DNA of 64,000 nucleotides from Enoplolaimus lenunculus (lineage: Eukaryota; Nematoda; Enoplea; Enoplida; Thoracostomopsidae): positions 62,001-126,000 of the forward strand of contig JASANG010004020.1 in NCBI GenBank assembly GCA_030248215.1, in the 5' to 3' direction. Both the position numbers and the translations under genes were made by a program. Positions 10,330-21,600 of the stretch are shown piece by piece; positions within the stretch are counted from its first letter, which is position 1; the number at the start of each line of letters is the position of its first letter. Below the pieces are notes generated by a model. It had not been told where the DNA came from and did not search any database. It saw only the letters and a program-made list of their open reading frames with translations.

Positions 10330-13090
10330 AATTTTCAAAACATAGGGTTATCTGCCAAGGCTCGAAGGTGATTCTATGCAAAACATGGAACTTTTCTAAC
10401 TTTATATGTCACTAACTGAACCAGCTCGCGTTGTGTTTAACGATATATATTTCAAAACCATAAACCAGTACATTTAAATGATGCCTAACAAGTTATATAA
10501 AGTGTCTGTCACGTTTTTCTTGCCCCAATAGGATTTGACGTAAGGTAAGCTGAAATCAAGTTATCTGTAATACCAACAAAAGTGTTATTATAACAAACCT
10601 AAGATCCTGTCCGCCTTATATATGCCTCAAGTATGTACTGTTAAACGTGATTTATCCTTGATTTCTGCCCCTTTGGTAAACAATTTTTAAACCATTTTTG
10701 TCAAAAAACGGGTTTCTCGCAGCATAAATTAATATTTTATTTCAGAAATATTTTTATTATTAATTTATTTCAATATTTATTGCGACTGATCTGATTTGCC
10801 ATTTATCGGTGTCAATTTCCAGTCGACGCTAACGTAAAAATTTGATTGGCTTGCGCGATGATGTCTTCACGAAGAAAACAACTGTGTCCGAAATCAGTTA
10901 AAGGTAACATTACAGTTAAGGGTTTATTATAGAAACTATTTGATATCTGCGTCCAATCAGTGTATTTTCAATTGTGTGTAGCACTTTTAATCAGTTGGCC
11001 GTAGGATTTGTTCGGATCAGCAAATACTGAGCTTGTAAAAATCAGCTCTTGTTTGCACTCGATTTAGCCATCATCTGTACACATTTTGAGATTTACAATC
11101 GCATCAGTTGGTTAGTTTGAAAACCTATCGCCAACTGGTATAATATTTTCTGTTCGCATATCAGAATATGGGCCCATATTCTCAGCTTTATATAGCATCT
11201 ACACAGCCAGTTAATAATATGGCATGTAACTTAGAAAATCGTGCGATGAGATAAGGTTTAAAATCATCAGCTTTTACAATTGGTTAGTTAGAAATTCTGT
11301 TACTATTAAATCTTCACTGTAAATTCCAGTGAGTTGATTTCAACTCAGATTGAGTAGAATCACTCATGCTGAGTTAGGACTATCAGAACTAATAATTCTG
11401 AGTTGATACAACTCGATCTGATTTAATCAACTTTCCGGGAATCGAATCAACTCAGACTGAGAATCAACTCAACTCAGAGTGAGTTAAAGTTTGCTGCTAT
11501 TAACTCACAAATAACTAACTTTCCGTCTGTGAGTTGATTAATTACCACATTGGAATATACAGAGGTAGTGATACAGACATGTTCAAATACGGCGTGAAAT
11601 TCTTCAACTATGCAGTATATATTGTGGTGGATCAATGAACAATTTTTGACTGATGTGGTTCAAAGTTACCGTCACATCAGTTACCGACTAAAAATAAAGA
11701 CAGCTTTTAGCACAGTCGCTCTAAAATTAGTACTTGTAAATCTGTTTGAACGCCTTCTAAAAAATGCTTTATAGACAATGGTTTAATCAATGCTTAATTT
11801 TCCGTCGTAGAATATACTCGTAAATGATTTTTGAAGCTGTATTAAGCTTGTGTTACATGATTCTATGGCAACATTGTGCCTACTACTTTTAAGCATAAAC
11901 ACTTTGTAGTTGACGTTAGTTGTGAAATTGCAGAAACCTCTCAAAATCAAGTCTTCATAGAGAAAGCACACTTTTCTAAGTTAATTCAGAGTCTTATACT
12001 ATTGTGACATTATCATTTCTTTTATTTCTAAGCCATTCCTTTGTATGAGAGTATGTTTACGTACGTACTTATATTTTCTTATGGTTCGTTTAATTCAAGG
12101 CACCATTTACCCTGTCATGCAACTATCTTTCATAGTCCAAATGCTATCGTCTTTAGTCCCATGGGTAAATATTGTAGGTACAACCAAGAACGTGGTTCTT
12201 AAGGCACATTTTACTGGCTTTGCCTTATTATATGGTGCTCTTTGTGGCTGATGTGCCTTACGTTCTTATACAAAATACAACTTTGTTTCTTTTATAACAA
12301 CAATGCCTCAAGTTCATTTCTTCATAATACATAATATGATGCTCTATAGTCGTCTCTCTCTCTCGCACATTTATGTCCTGGTACTGGAAAAGAAATTTAT
12401 TCCATATACGTAAAGTAGCAGCAAAGTAAAGATAAACGCGTCCGTTTTGAGTTGTATTTGAGTCTGACGAGTTTGTAAGCATTTTCAGGTTTTATCCGCA
12501 AGTATAGAAACAAACAGCTTTTAGCTGTTCCTTTATCCGAGCAAAGTGTCTACAGCAAAACAACATGGCCTATAGATAGAATGCTCCGTGTCGCCTTAAG
12601 AGAGAGAGCGAAACTGACTGTTTTCAGTATTATTAGTCCATCGACTGAAAATAAAGCTCTTAGGCCTTCTTAAGGCCCATGTGTACCGTTCGGTACGTAT
12701 ACAACGACGTTGTGATGGCGTTCGAGTTATATAACTGCGTAATGCAGCCAGCAGCTATCTTTGGTTTTGTTCTATCTCACAACTTTGACAGCGACTCGTT
12801 TCAAACTAAAAGAGGAAGTTTAGTCAGGGTTTTGTTTTCGTTCGCTATCTTCAGCAACAGTCCTTATGTTTGTGCCAAGTCACTCTTTTAGCTTTTAGTT
12901 TGGTCAAAACGAACCCTTAAGGAGCTGTTAGCTTAAGTATTTTGTGACCTTTGTGTGATATTTAAGTTATGTAGTTTGTTTTATTTAAATATATTAAGTT
13001 CAGCGTTGCCACTATGAGGTCATGTATACATAGTTTTTCATTTGAGTGTTGATACAGATAGAAATCTAAGGGAGTTCAGTTGTTGGAATT
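10330..13090. other. No gene seen apart from one MITE
   Basis: Apart from a TGAGTTGA-type MITE at about 11315, the region is AT-rich with many stops on both strands. A (TC)n run lies near 12350. Open frames at 11783-11971, 12045-12251 and 12258-12482 have no recognisable protein. Confidence 0.35.
11315..11560. mobile_element. TGAGTTGA-rich MITE
   Basis: It opens CACTGTAAATTCCAGTGAG and is packed with AACTCAG and CTGAGTTG words in both orientations. This matches the element at 38127-38378. The right end is uncertain. Confidence 0.55.
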
Positions 13091-13097
13091 CACGGAA

Positions 13098-13289
13098 CTA
13101 AAAGCTATACTCAGACAGGCGACGGGCACACTCAACTACTTGGGTCTGATTTGAAACATTTTTCGCTTTTATGTTTGGCAATTTTTTGCTTAATACGAAT
13201 GCTGTTGAAGAACCCAGTAAACGACCCCTGGATCCAGCTTTGCCAACAGCGGATTGCTTCTTAACGTTCGTTCTATTTGATATGTTGGT
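13098..13289 (-). CDS. Candidate terminal exon, unrecognised
   Basis: A 64-codon open stretch (63 residues plus stop), preceded on the minus strand by a T-rich tract ending AAAG. This resembles splice acceptors used by firm genes in the window. The protein is basic, with the phrases GKAGSRGRLLGSS, NVSNQTQVVE and a C-terminal ARRLSEYSF. Codon use looks like the known genes. No start codon or upstream exon was found, and no family is recognised. It may be chance. Confidence 0.25.
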   Translation of the reverse strand, partial: TNISNRTNVKKQSAVGKAGSRGRLLGSSTAFVLSKKLPNIKAKNVSNQTQVVECARRLSEYSF

Positions 13290-14454
13290 CTTTAAAAATT
13301 TTAAGTGATTATACGGCAGCAATTTGTATGCACTTTATAATGATAACCGTTGTTTTCTCTGCAAAATTAGGCTATTTTGAGTTAAAGAACTGCAAATTTC
13401 ATATTTAACAAATTCAATAACAACTAATGTTTTGTGGTCAGTGTTGCTGTTTCGGTTGGATTCGTTGTAATGGGTACACAGCATTGTATAGATTCAGTTT
13501 TAGACTTATCCTTGCACTAAAGCTATGGTTTAGGAAAATCCTTAGTGCACGGTTATGCGTCTAAAAGTATAAAATTCCGTGATTTGTACAAGAAAAAACT
13601 GAAATCAAATCTGTAGATGAAAGTTCACAATAGCAGTGATATTTAAGTTCAAGAAATACACAAATTTTAGGCTGTGTCAATATGTTTAAATGTTACTTCT
13701 TAAAAACGTTTTATGTACAATTAATGTTGACTTGAAAAATTATTTTGAAATGACATTGGAAGTTGATAATTTACCAGTCAGTGTCATCCATTGTCTCTCA
13801 TTGCCGTCTTTGAAAAATTGTTCTGATACACACATATCAGCTAAAGTTGTGTTTTAGTCAAAACGGTGTAGATATTCAGAGTTTTATTCTAAAACAAAAT
13901 ACAACAACTTTGATGATAAAAACAAAACTGTCGTGTAAAATGAAATAAGAAACGGTTTTTTGCAGTGAATTATCACAACCAAACCATTGATTACGCAAAC
14001 TTTTAAAACTAAAATAAAAGTTGTAGCAGAAGTAAACGCACTATGCAGTACCAACAGGAGTAAAAAATTACTCTTTTACTACTAAATTCTTAACTAAACT
14101 GCATAGCATCAAGTAATAACAAAGTTCAGTGAAACAATTTGTTTTACGTAAAATTTGTGATGTTTTAAATATTAATAGCAGCTCAGTCGTTGTTGTTATT
14201 TGTCAAAGTTTGAAGGTTAAAAAATAAACTATTACTAAATTTCACTTTTTGTTGCCTTACAATTTTCAGTAATTTTTTAAACGTCTTGTGTCTTTAATCG
14301 GCTTTTGTGCATTGCTCATTGTTTTCAATATTTGAGCGTAGAATTTTTACGCTTGGGCTTGCATGGGACGTAATTGTCGTTTAATCTAGCAAGCATAATG
14401 GTACGCGTTACAAGGTTAAACATGGAAACTATATTTTCTATGCATAAAATTTAT

Positions 14455-15100
14455 CCCTATTCACACGTGCAATTTTTTTGCAGCAAGAAACATGCACATG
14501 CAACTTGCATGTACAAGTTTGGTTGCACAAAAGCTTTGAAGTTTTTGCAGCTACAAACTACTCACTGGAAATCTTACCATTAAGTTTAATTCGCGCGAGT
14601 GAACGCAGATGCATGTCGCTTGAATTTCTTGCACCTGTGGTTTGATTGGCCAATCGGAAGACATGTTGTTGAGCGCTTCAAAATGAATTCAAACTTTGAA
14701 TTTTTTCAAGAAGCATGAATTTATTCAAATAACCTTTTGGATTTCTCGCAATCTATGCCAATTGTGACGGGGCTTGTTTTTCATTTTTAAGCATTAAGTA
14801 AAATTGTATCATGAAACGTTTTCAAGTCAAGAAATTTCGAGTTTAGCCTTCTTTACGCGTGATTGTTTCTTGCTGCTGCAAGTTTTTCAAAACATCATTC
14901 GAAAAATTACCAGCTGCATATTACGCATGTGAAATGTGTGCCAAGAATTAATTCATAGGCATCAACAGCCTTGCAAGTCGGCTTAATTCATCATCATTCG
15001 CTGAACAGAAAGTTATACCTTATGCTTGATATTTATTGCAGTCGTCTGCAAATTTTATACAAATTCGCATTGTGATTCAGAACGATGACGATGTTTCCTG
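14455..15100. mobile_element. Second long copy of the CCCTATTCACACGTGCAA MITE
   Basis: It begins CCCTATTCACACGTGCAA and tracks the 8217-8942 copy through shared phrases such as GATTCGCGCGAGTGAACG-like and TTGTGACGGGGCTTG. The right inverted end is missing, so it is truncated. Confidence 0.7.
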
Positions 15101-15361
15101 TCAATGTAGCATAGTTTTTAATTTCATTAAATGTTTACTGAAAAATATAACTCAGAAGGAGTTTGTTAACCCGAATTTGTTGAAAAATTGTATCTCAAAG
15201 TGATATGTTTGGTGACATAAAAACAAAATGATTAAAAATTTGCCATTTCAATCTTAAGTGTTCAACAACTTATCTGCCGTTCGACATTATTGTTACAGAA
15301 TATATTGTTTTAAAACAACCTAAGCGTATATCGAACACATTAATGCCGCTGTGTACAATCA

Positions 15362-15551
15362 TCAGTAATTGTTACATATTGAAAGTACTGCGTTGCGGTC
15401 ACAAGGACAACACCAGGAATTGTTACCATAGGGACAAAATTCCCCGTCATAGAACTCTTCTAATAACGCGGTCGTTGGCGTTTTCTGCAAGAGGGGAGCG
15501 AAGATGTCTGTAGAGCCAGAGCTGTCCCCTTTACTCTCGTACAGTTGTTGC
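15362..15551 (-). CDS. Candidate terminal exon of a cysteine-containing protein
   Basis: On the minus strand, after an acceptor-like GGCACAG, 62 codons stay open to a TGA. The composition is much more protein-like than the surroundings. Phrases include GDSSGSTDIFAPLLQ, ALLEEFYDGEFCPYG and NSWCCPCDR, with five cysteines in about 25 residues. The incoming phase would be 2. Upstream exons were not found, and no family is recognised. A GTAACA donor inside it leaves open that it is not the last exon. Confidence 0.4.
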
Positions 15552-15559
15552 CTGTGCCG

Positions 15560-16430
15560 TCGGCAAACAATTCATAGTAATGTAGTTAATTCGTATTCGC
15601 CCGTCCGCAGTATTTGTTATTACAGGGTTCCGTCTTAAAATTTACAATTACATTTACTGCAAAGTTTTCATTGTGACAAAATAATGGAAAGAGAAAAAAG
15701 TGAAAATTGTTTTAATGTTTTGTAGTCTCAATCAATCGTATTCTTAATACTTGAAGGTGACATTTCTGTAGAACGCAAATACGAAATGTGTTTACGCAAA
15801 TTGTAACGTCGTTTTTACCCATCAACAAAACCTTAAAATTCTCTGGGATGCATGAAAGAATAAAGTTAAAATGTGGCTTAAAAGCTTTTATATGCTTACG
15901 TAAAACCAAGTATAAATAAGATCGCATCGTTGTTGTGAAAGTCAAATATTTCATGATTTATGTGGTGTTTTTACATTGTAATTTTGCACTGAAATTGCGT
16001 TTGGCTGCTCGTCTCTGTTAGCGTTCTTTTGCTATTTTATATCGAGTGCACTAAACAGAAATTTTTCGATCGTCTATTAAGGCCTTTGGAATAAGATTTT
16101 GCTACTAAACGTATGAATGCTATTTTGACACCGGCTATCGTTCCGGTTCCGGTACAATTTTTGGTGTAGGTTCCGGTATTTAGGTTGTCAAAATTTTCGG
16201 ATATAAAAATTGCGTCAATTTGGTGAAATTGGTTTCAAATTTATTCAGGTGTAAAGAGATATTGCATAATTCCACAGTGACATATACTTTCATTTGTCGA
16301 TGATTTTTTGATTAATAGGTTATTAGCAAAATTTCATGTCAATCATAATTTGTTAAATTGCCAAAATATTTCAATCCTGCTGTTAAGTGTATGTCAAAAT
16401 TTCTTCCAACGTATACAAAATGATAGGCTT
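15560..16430. other. No gene seen
   Basis: A minus-strand open frame at 15712-15954 and a TATAAAAT-like sequence near 16035 were examined as a possible promoter and first exon for the 15362 exon. No phase-compatible splice was found. A GTTCCGGTTCCGG-type fragment of the CCGGAA family lies at about 16129-16200. Confidence 0.35.
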
Positions 16431-16431
16431 A

Positions 16432-16560
16432 GGGTTGCGCTATACTCACCGAACGCCGCCGCCCGCCGCCTCGCGCCACTGTAAAATTTTTTATTGAAAA
16501 TTGCCGCAAACGTACGGCGGAACGCGCCAGCGTCCAACAGAGTAAAAAGTATAGCGCAAC
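16432..16560. mobile_element. GC-rich fold-back element, GTTGCGCTATAC ends
   Basis: It starts GGTTGCGCTATACTC and ends GTATAGCGCAAC, an inverted pair. The inside is CGCCGCCG-type GC-rich sequence in an AT-rich neighbourhood. Sister copies are at 20184-20286 and 39508-39730. Confidence 0.75.
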
Positions 16561-16619
16561 TATTACATTGAGTGTTTTGTAGTACTTTGAGAACTGCTTA
16601 TCAAGACTGTAATTGGTTA

Positions 16620-16967
16620 AATCAATAGTGGATGATCACTCTTTATAACAAGAGTGTGCAACTGGGTACATTCTGTGTACAAAAGAAACTACCCGGCACG
16701 TGTTGCGTTTTTGACCAATCTCCTCCCTTTATTTAAGGGGGTCAAGTTTGATAATTTTTTAATTTTATACGTAGAAATATTGCAATTGTAAACAAACTCC
16801 GTTTGTAATTATAAAAGCATGCACATTCTACATTTCAAACATCAACTACCCGCTCTAAATAATAGGGGGAAGGATCGGCCAAAAATGCAACGCTCGGTGG
16901 TACATATTGTACCACACAAATTCCGGCAGTTGCACACTCTTGTTAAAGTGATCATGCACTCTTGGTT
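16620..16967. mobile_element. MITE with GATCACT...ACAAGAGTGTGCAACT ends
   Basis: The left end has a GATGATCACT phrase followed by ACAAGAGTGTGCAACT. The right end has AGTTGCACACTCTTGT followed by AAAGTGATCATGCACTC, so the inverted match is about 40 bp. Each end then carries GGTACATT/GTGTAC words. Copies are at 45788-46106 and 49470-49790. Confidence 0.75.
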
Positions 16968-16969
16968 AA

Positions 16970-18666
16970 CCTCAGCTATTGCATCTAACTTTTAATAATT
17001 GATTAAGAAGAATATTGCGTACTCCGAAAGATTTCAAGCAGATACCAATTTTTGATACCAAAGTGTTTATTAGGATTTTATGTTAAACTAAAACTGACGT
17101 TTTCCGTTTTTTAAATCAGCAAATTTACAAAGTCTGCCGATTTGTCTTCACCGAATTTAAAAATAACCTGAGAATGAATGATTTCGCTTCGGCTTCAAAA
17201 TAACACAAATTAGTAATGTATAGTTTCGTTTTATTTAAAAAACATTATTCTAAAATAGATTCTAAGTGAAAGTGTATGGACGAGATTAATAGTCATTTTG
17301 TGTAAATTTGTGAAAAAACGTTCTGTAAGGCAACGCCTTCTTTGTACAATGCAGTCTAAAAGCGACAAAATTGCACAACAGAAATCGCATACAATTTTAT
17401 AATTTGCAATACATTGCAACTGTAATGGCTCTAAAAGTCAGTTCAGCAGATGCCTATTTTGAGCAGAAATACTTTAAAAATGTTGTTACACACGGTTGAA
17501 TGACCCTTGATTTTTGCAATTGCAATGTGTCTCTGTGTGTGTGTGTGCATTCATGTGCTTTTGCGATTCTCACTTTTCTTCGGGATGTTAAATTACTCGA
17601 CATTAAGATAGTTTAAAAATTCCTATCGTCAACACTTTTAGCCAGTAGCATCAAAACTGACTACTGTGTTGTTGTTTTTTCGTTGAAAAATTTAATATTC
17701 GTGTTTCTCCGCTCGTTTCGACTGTAAAACGCTGTATTTTTGTTATACGGCGCGGTTTGTAAGTAATTGTGTAAAAATTTGAAGACACAAAATTTTTTCA
17801 CGGTCACACGACGCAAACGCGTAGCATTCATGTGTTTAATGTGGTGCAGAATAGTATTATGGCACCGGGTTGTGCCAGCATAATCGTTTTAACTGCAGAT
17901 CATTGCGATGAGAAGTTGACAAAATTGTTGCTTTTTATGTGTGCGAAAAATGGCTCTTGGATTTTGCGTCGTTCTTACGCAAAATTAAACTTTGTGAATA
18001 TTTTGTCAGAATTTTAGAAAAAACTTAAATGATTTGTCGAAATACAAGAAACAGCATCATTTTGTAGAATCTTTTCAAACACAGTTTCACAATTGAAAAT
18101 CAGCCGTTTGTTTGATTATTTTAAACTTTAGGCACCGTCACAAGTAGAGGCTATGATTAAGACTAACAATTTAGAGATGGCCGAAAATAATGTATTAAAT
18201 AACAAGTAAAATGTTTGGCTTTTAGGTTAATTGACGTCGAAAATTTGTATTCAATTTTCTCATAGTTGGTTAATAAAAATACTGTCACTTCAATTGGTTA
18301 CGAGTCACAAATATTTTTCCCGATTTTGTTTTATCAGTTTTTGACGACAAATTCTCGCGTTTAATGATTTGCCGACAAATTTGAAACCAAAATTGCCCCT
18401 ATTAATTGTTTCGGTATAAGCGCTTTCTTGCAAAGCAAAAGTACAACTTTGATAAATAATGGTCAACAACCCTCTGTAGTCTAATAACTATAATAATATC
18501 GCGATAAAGACAACTGCATCTTTGCCGAATAATTATTTTTAAACCGAGGTTTTGTAAAAATTTGTAGATTTCAAATTTCAACGTATTTTCGACTTTAAAT
18601 AAATATTTTGCCAATGCTATCATGTGGCTAAATTCTACCAGTAAACTATAATCAGCATTACATGAA
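16970..18666. promoter_or_regulatory. Upstream region of the zinc-finger gene
   Basis: This holds no supported exon. A GT run (GTGTGTGTGTGTG) lies at about 17533. The stretch immediately before the zinc-finger ATG has an in-frame TAA, which supports the chosen start. No TATA box or transcription start can be assigned with confidence. Confidence 0.3.
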
Positions 18667-21600
18667 ATGTCCGTATCAGAAGATTGGGCAAACGGTTGGA
18701 CAGCGGATCATTTCCAACGACTCCGTGATTGGCTCTCAACACAAGCGACATTTAGAACACAAAGTATCGATAATTCATTTCTTTCCACCGCAAATTCTAT
18801 ACTTTCCGCTAATGGAACTGTTGTTAAGCCCACCATTGCAGTGATGCAAGGATATCAAGACAACCTTGCCTCACAAAATGCGGAACATTCGTCGGTTTTG
18901 AATTTGTCTCTGAATGGTCGCAGTGAACAAGAAGTTAATTCGAAAGGCGACAGTGAAACGACAACCGTAAATCAAACAAAACAGATTGTTGGTCCAGACG
19001 GAAATCAATCAGAAAGACAACGAATTTCCCGTTCGCACAGTGTTAATAGCAGTTGTGCAGGTCCTTCAGATTCAGCCAATAAACCGAATCCAAATGGCGG
19101 AAGTAACAGCTCAAACGGAAAAAGCGAACGTATGAACGGCATCGCAAATCCAATTAAAGAAATTATCCGCCAGTATATGGCATTGGATATGAAACCGGCA
19201 CAAATTTCGCGATATATTGAAGCCAGAGGCTACGCACCACCCGAACGCAAACAGTTGCACAATTTTATTCAATACGAGCGACGAAAAATTAAAGTTGGCG
19301 AAGCTGCAACCGGCGCCGCAGGCAGTTCCGATCCTGAAGAGTCAAGAAACGTTCGATCACGAGCAGGTGGTGCATCGAATCGTATTTCGACGTCAAAATC
19401 AATAGAGCGACCAATCAGTCCTTGCCAACAAGAAACAGCGCCATCTCATGCTTCTACAAATTCTGCAACAACGATAACTTATCATCAGTTAGCACAGCCT
19501 GTATCAACTTTGTTAACAGCAAATCAAAGTTTACCACTGAGTAATATTGATTCTGATTCGACAGAAATGATCGAATCACAATCGATTAACACAAATACAT
19601 TTCTGAACGCTTGTCTTTCAGCAATTGCTCAACAACACAAACAACAGACTGCTGCAAGCCAAATGATGCAAAAAAGTTTCAAAGGCTTTTTATTTCCAGG
19701 GTTATCAATACAACAAACCCCTTCAGCAGCGGATTTTGTCGAAAAATTACCCGTTAAACAGTTAAACAGTGGCGGTGAAACGTCAATCACATCAAATCAA
19801 CTCAGCTCAAATAGCAGCCCTCGAAGCAGTTGTGATTCAGGTTAACAAAATTCGTTTGTTTTTTTAGCCGGCCGATTTTACTTTTAGGCCGAATGAAATC
19901 AAAGTGAATGTGCAATTTACCTGTGTAAAGTTTTGATTTGATTTCTTTTTTGTTGAAAGTTACGTTGACTTCAACATCATCTTATGTTTATTTATTAATT
20001 AAAAAAAATTGAACCGATTGAAAACATTTTACCTGACCGCAACTGTATTTCTTTTGACAAATGACATATGCGCACTGTTAAATATAATACGTTGGATGAT
20101 TTGGAAGAGACAAATTTAACGGATTATGAATCTGAACTCTTTATTCTCTACTTATATTTGCAAAGCATTCGATATAGAAATTAGGGTTGCGATATACCCG
20201 CCATTGTTAAAATTACTGCACGCCGCCGCTTGCCGACGGACGGCGGCGTGCATCAGCGTTCGGCGTAGTAAAGTATAGCGCAACCCTTATTGCTGAAACA
20301 TTTCTAGTTGAAGCTGTTTTTATTTTCAACATTACAATATTAGGCAGTGCCTGAACCATGATATTGCGGTTACTGAATTAAATTGTAAAAATACGCGTGG
20401 AATTCAGATTATAACAGCTTTGAATGATTGTAATCCTACTATTTTATGTCAGCCATAGAGAATACGGTGTATTGCACAAATTATTACAATTTGGCCGTTT
20501 TGAAATTCTTGCAATTACTATAAACGTATCCGTTTATTTCATAAAAATTTTCAATCATATAATTCAAAAAAATATTTTGCCGTGTTTTGAGAGGTTAAGA
20601 CACGCGGCGTATAACAAATAACGAATATTAGCTACATTGTATTGTATAAGAACAAACAGTCAAGTCGGACAATTACCATATGCAAGACACCAAACCTACT
20701 TGATTTCATTACCCTGTGTAAGAGTTCGACCATCGTTGAGTTGTGGTTACGCAAAACGCAATGTTCATCTGTTGTATTTGGACTTATCAGTGCCGGAGCA
20801 AATTCTGTGAAAAACTTACAACGGAATGCTTACTTCAACAAACATTTTAAGTTGGCATTCAACCAAACGACCGTTTCGAGTCTCGTTATTTTTAAATAAA
20901 AGTAAACATAAAGTAGTAAACTGGCAATTCATGTGTACCGCTGAACAAATTACATTGGCTTTTTGGCTTTTTTGTTTTAATATGCAGCCCAAAAGATCAG
21001 CGGCGGAACGTTTTTCTGTGGGACTGCATTAGAGTAAGCTTACGCTTTAGACAAATTTTTTTGCTTGGCTTAGGCTTAGGAATATGCTCATTTTAGGCTT
21101 AGGCTTAGGCTGAGGCGTAGGCTTAGGCTTAGGAATATCCTCATTTTAGGCTTAGGCTTAGGCTGAGGCGTAGGCTTAGGCTTAGGAATATCCTCATTTT
21201 AGGCTTAGGCTTAGGCTGAGGCGTAGGCTTAGGCTTAGGAATATCCTCATTTTAGGCTTAGGCTTAGGCTGAGGCGTAGGCTTAGGCTTAGGAATATCCT
21301 CATTTTAGGCTTAGGCTTAGGCTGAGGCGTAGGCTTAGGCTTAGGAATATCCTCATTTTAGGCTTAGGCTTAGGCTGAGGCTTAGGCGTAGGCTTAGAAA
21401 TATGCTTATAATACTGTTCCACCCCTGTTCTTTACATTGGCCTTATATGCAAAATTATATAGACTAGTCGGACTTGTCCTTCATAATGCATCACAATTGA
21501 CAACTTTTTTTGCCTGAAATTTGTTTAATTCCTGTTTCAATTTTAAGTGTTCATTTAATTTATGAGCAAGTAAACATTATCAAATTACGATTCGTTGTAA

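Noticed and set aside
8216-15110. Long terminal repeats of one element (8217 and 14455 copies in the same orientation)
   Set aside because: Each copy has or had its own inverted ends, and the DNA between holds no element genes; they are two independent MITEs.
21046-21420. True chromosome end (telomere)
   Set aside because: The TTAGGC-like array is degenerate, bounded by MITE ends and sits inside an intron of a gene.
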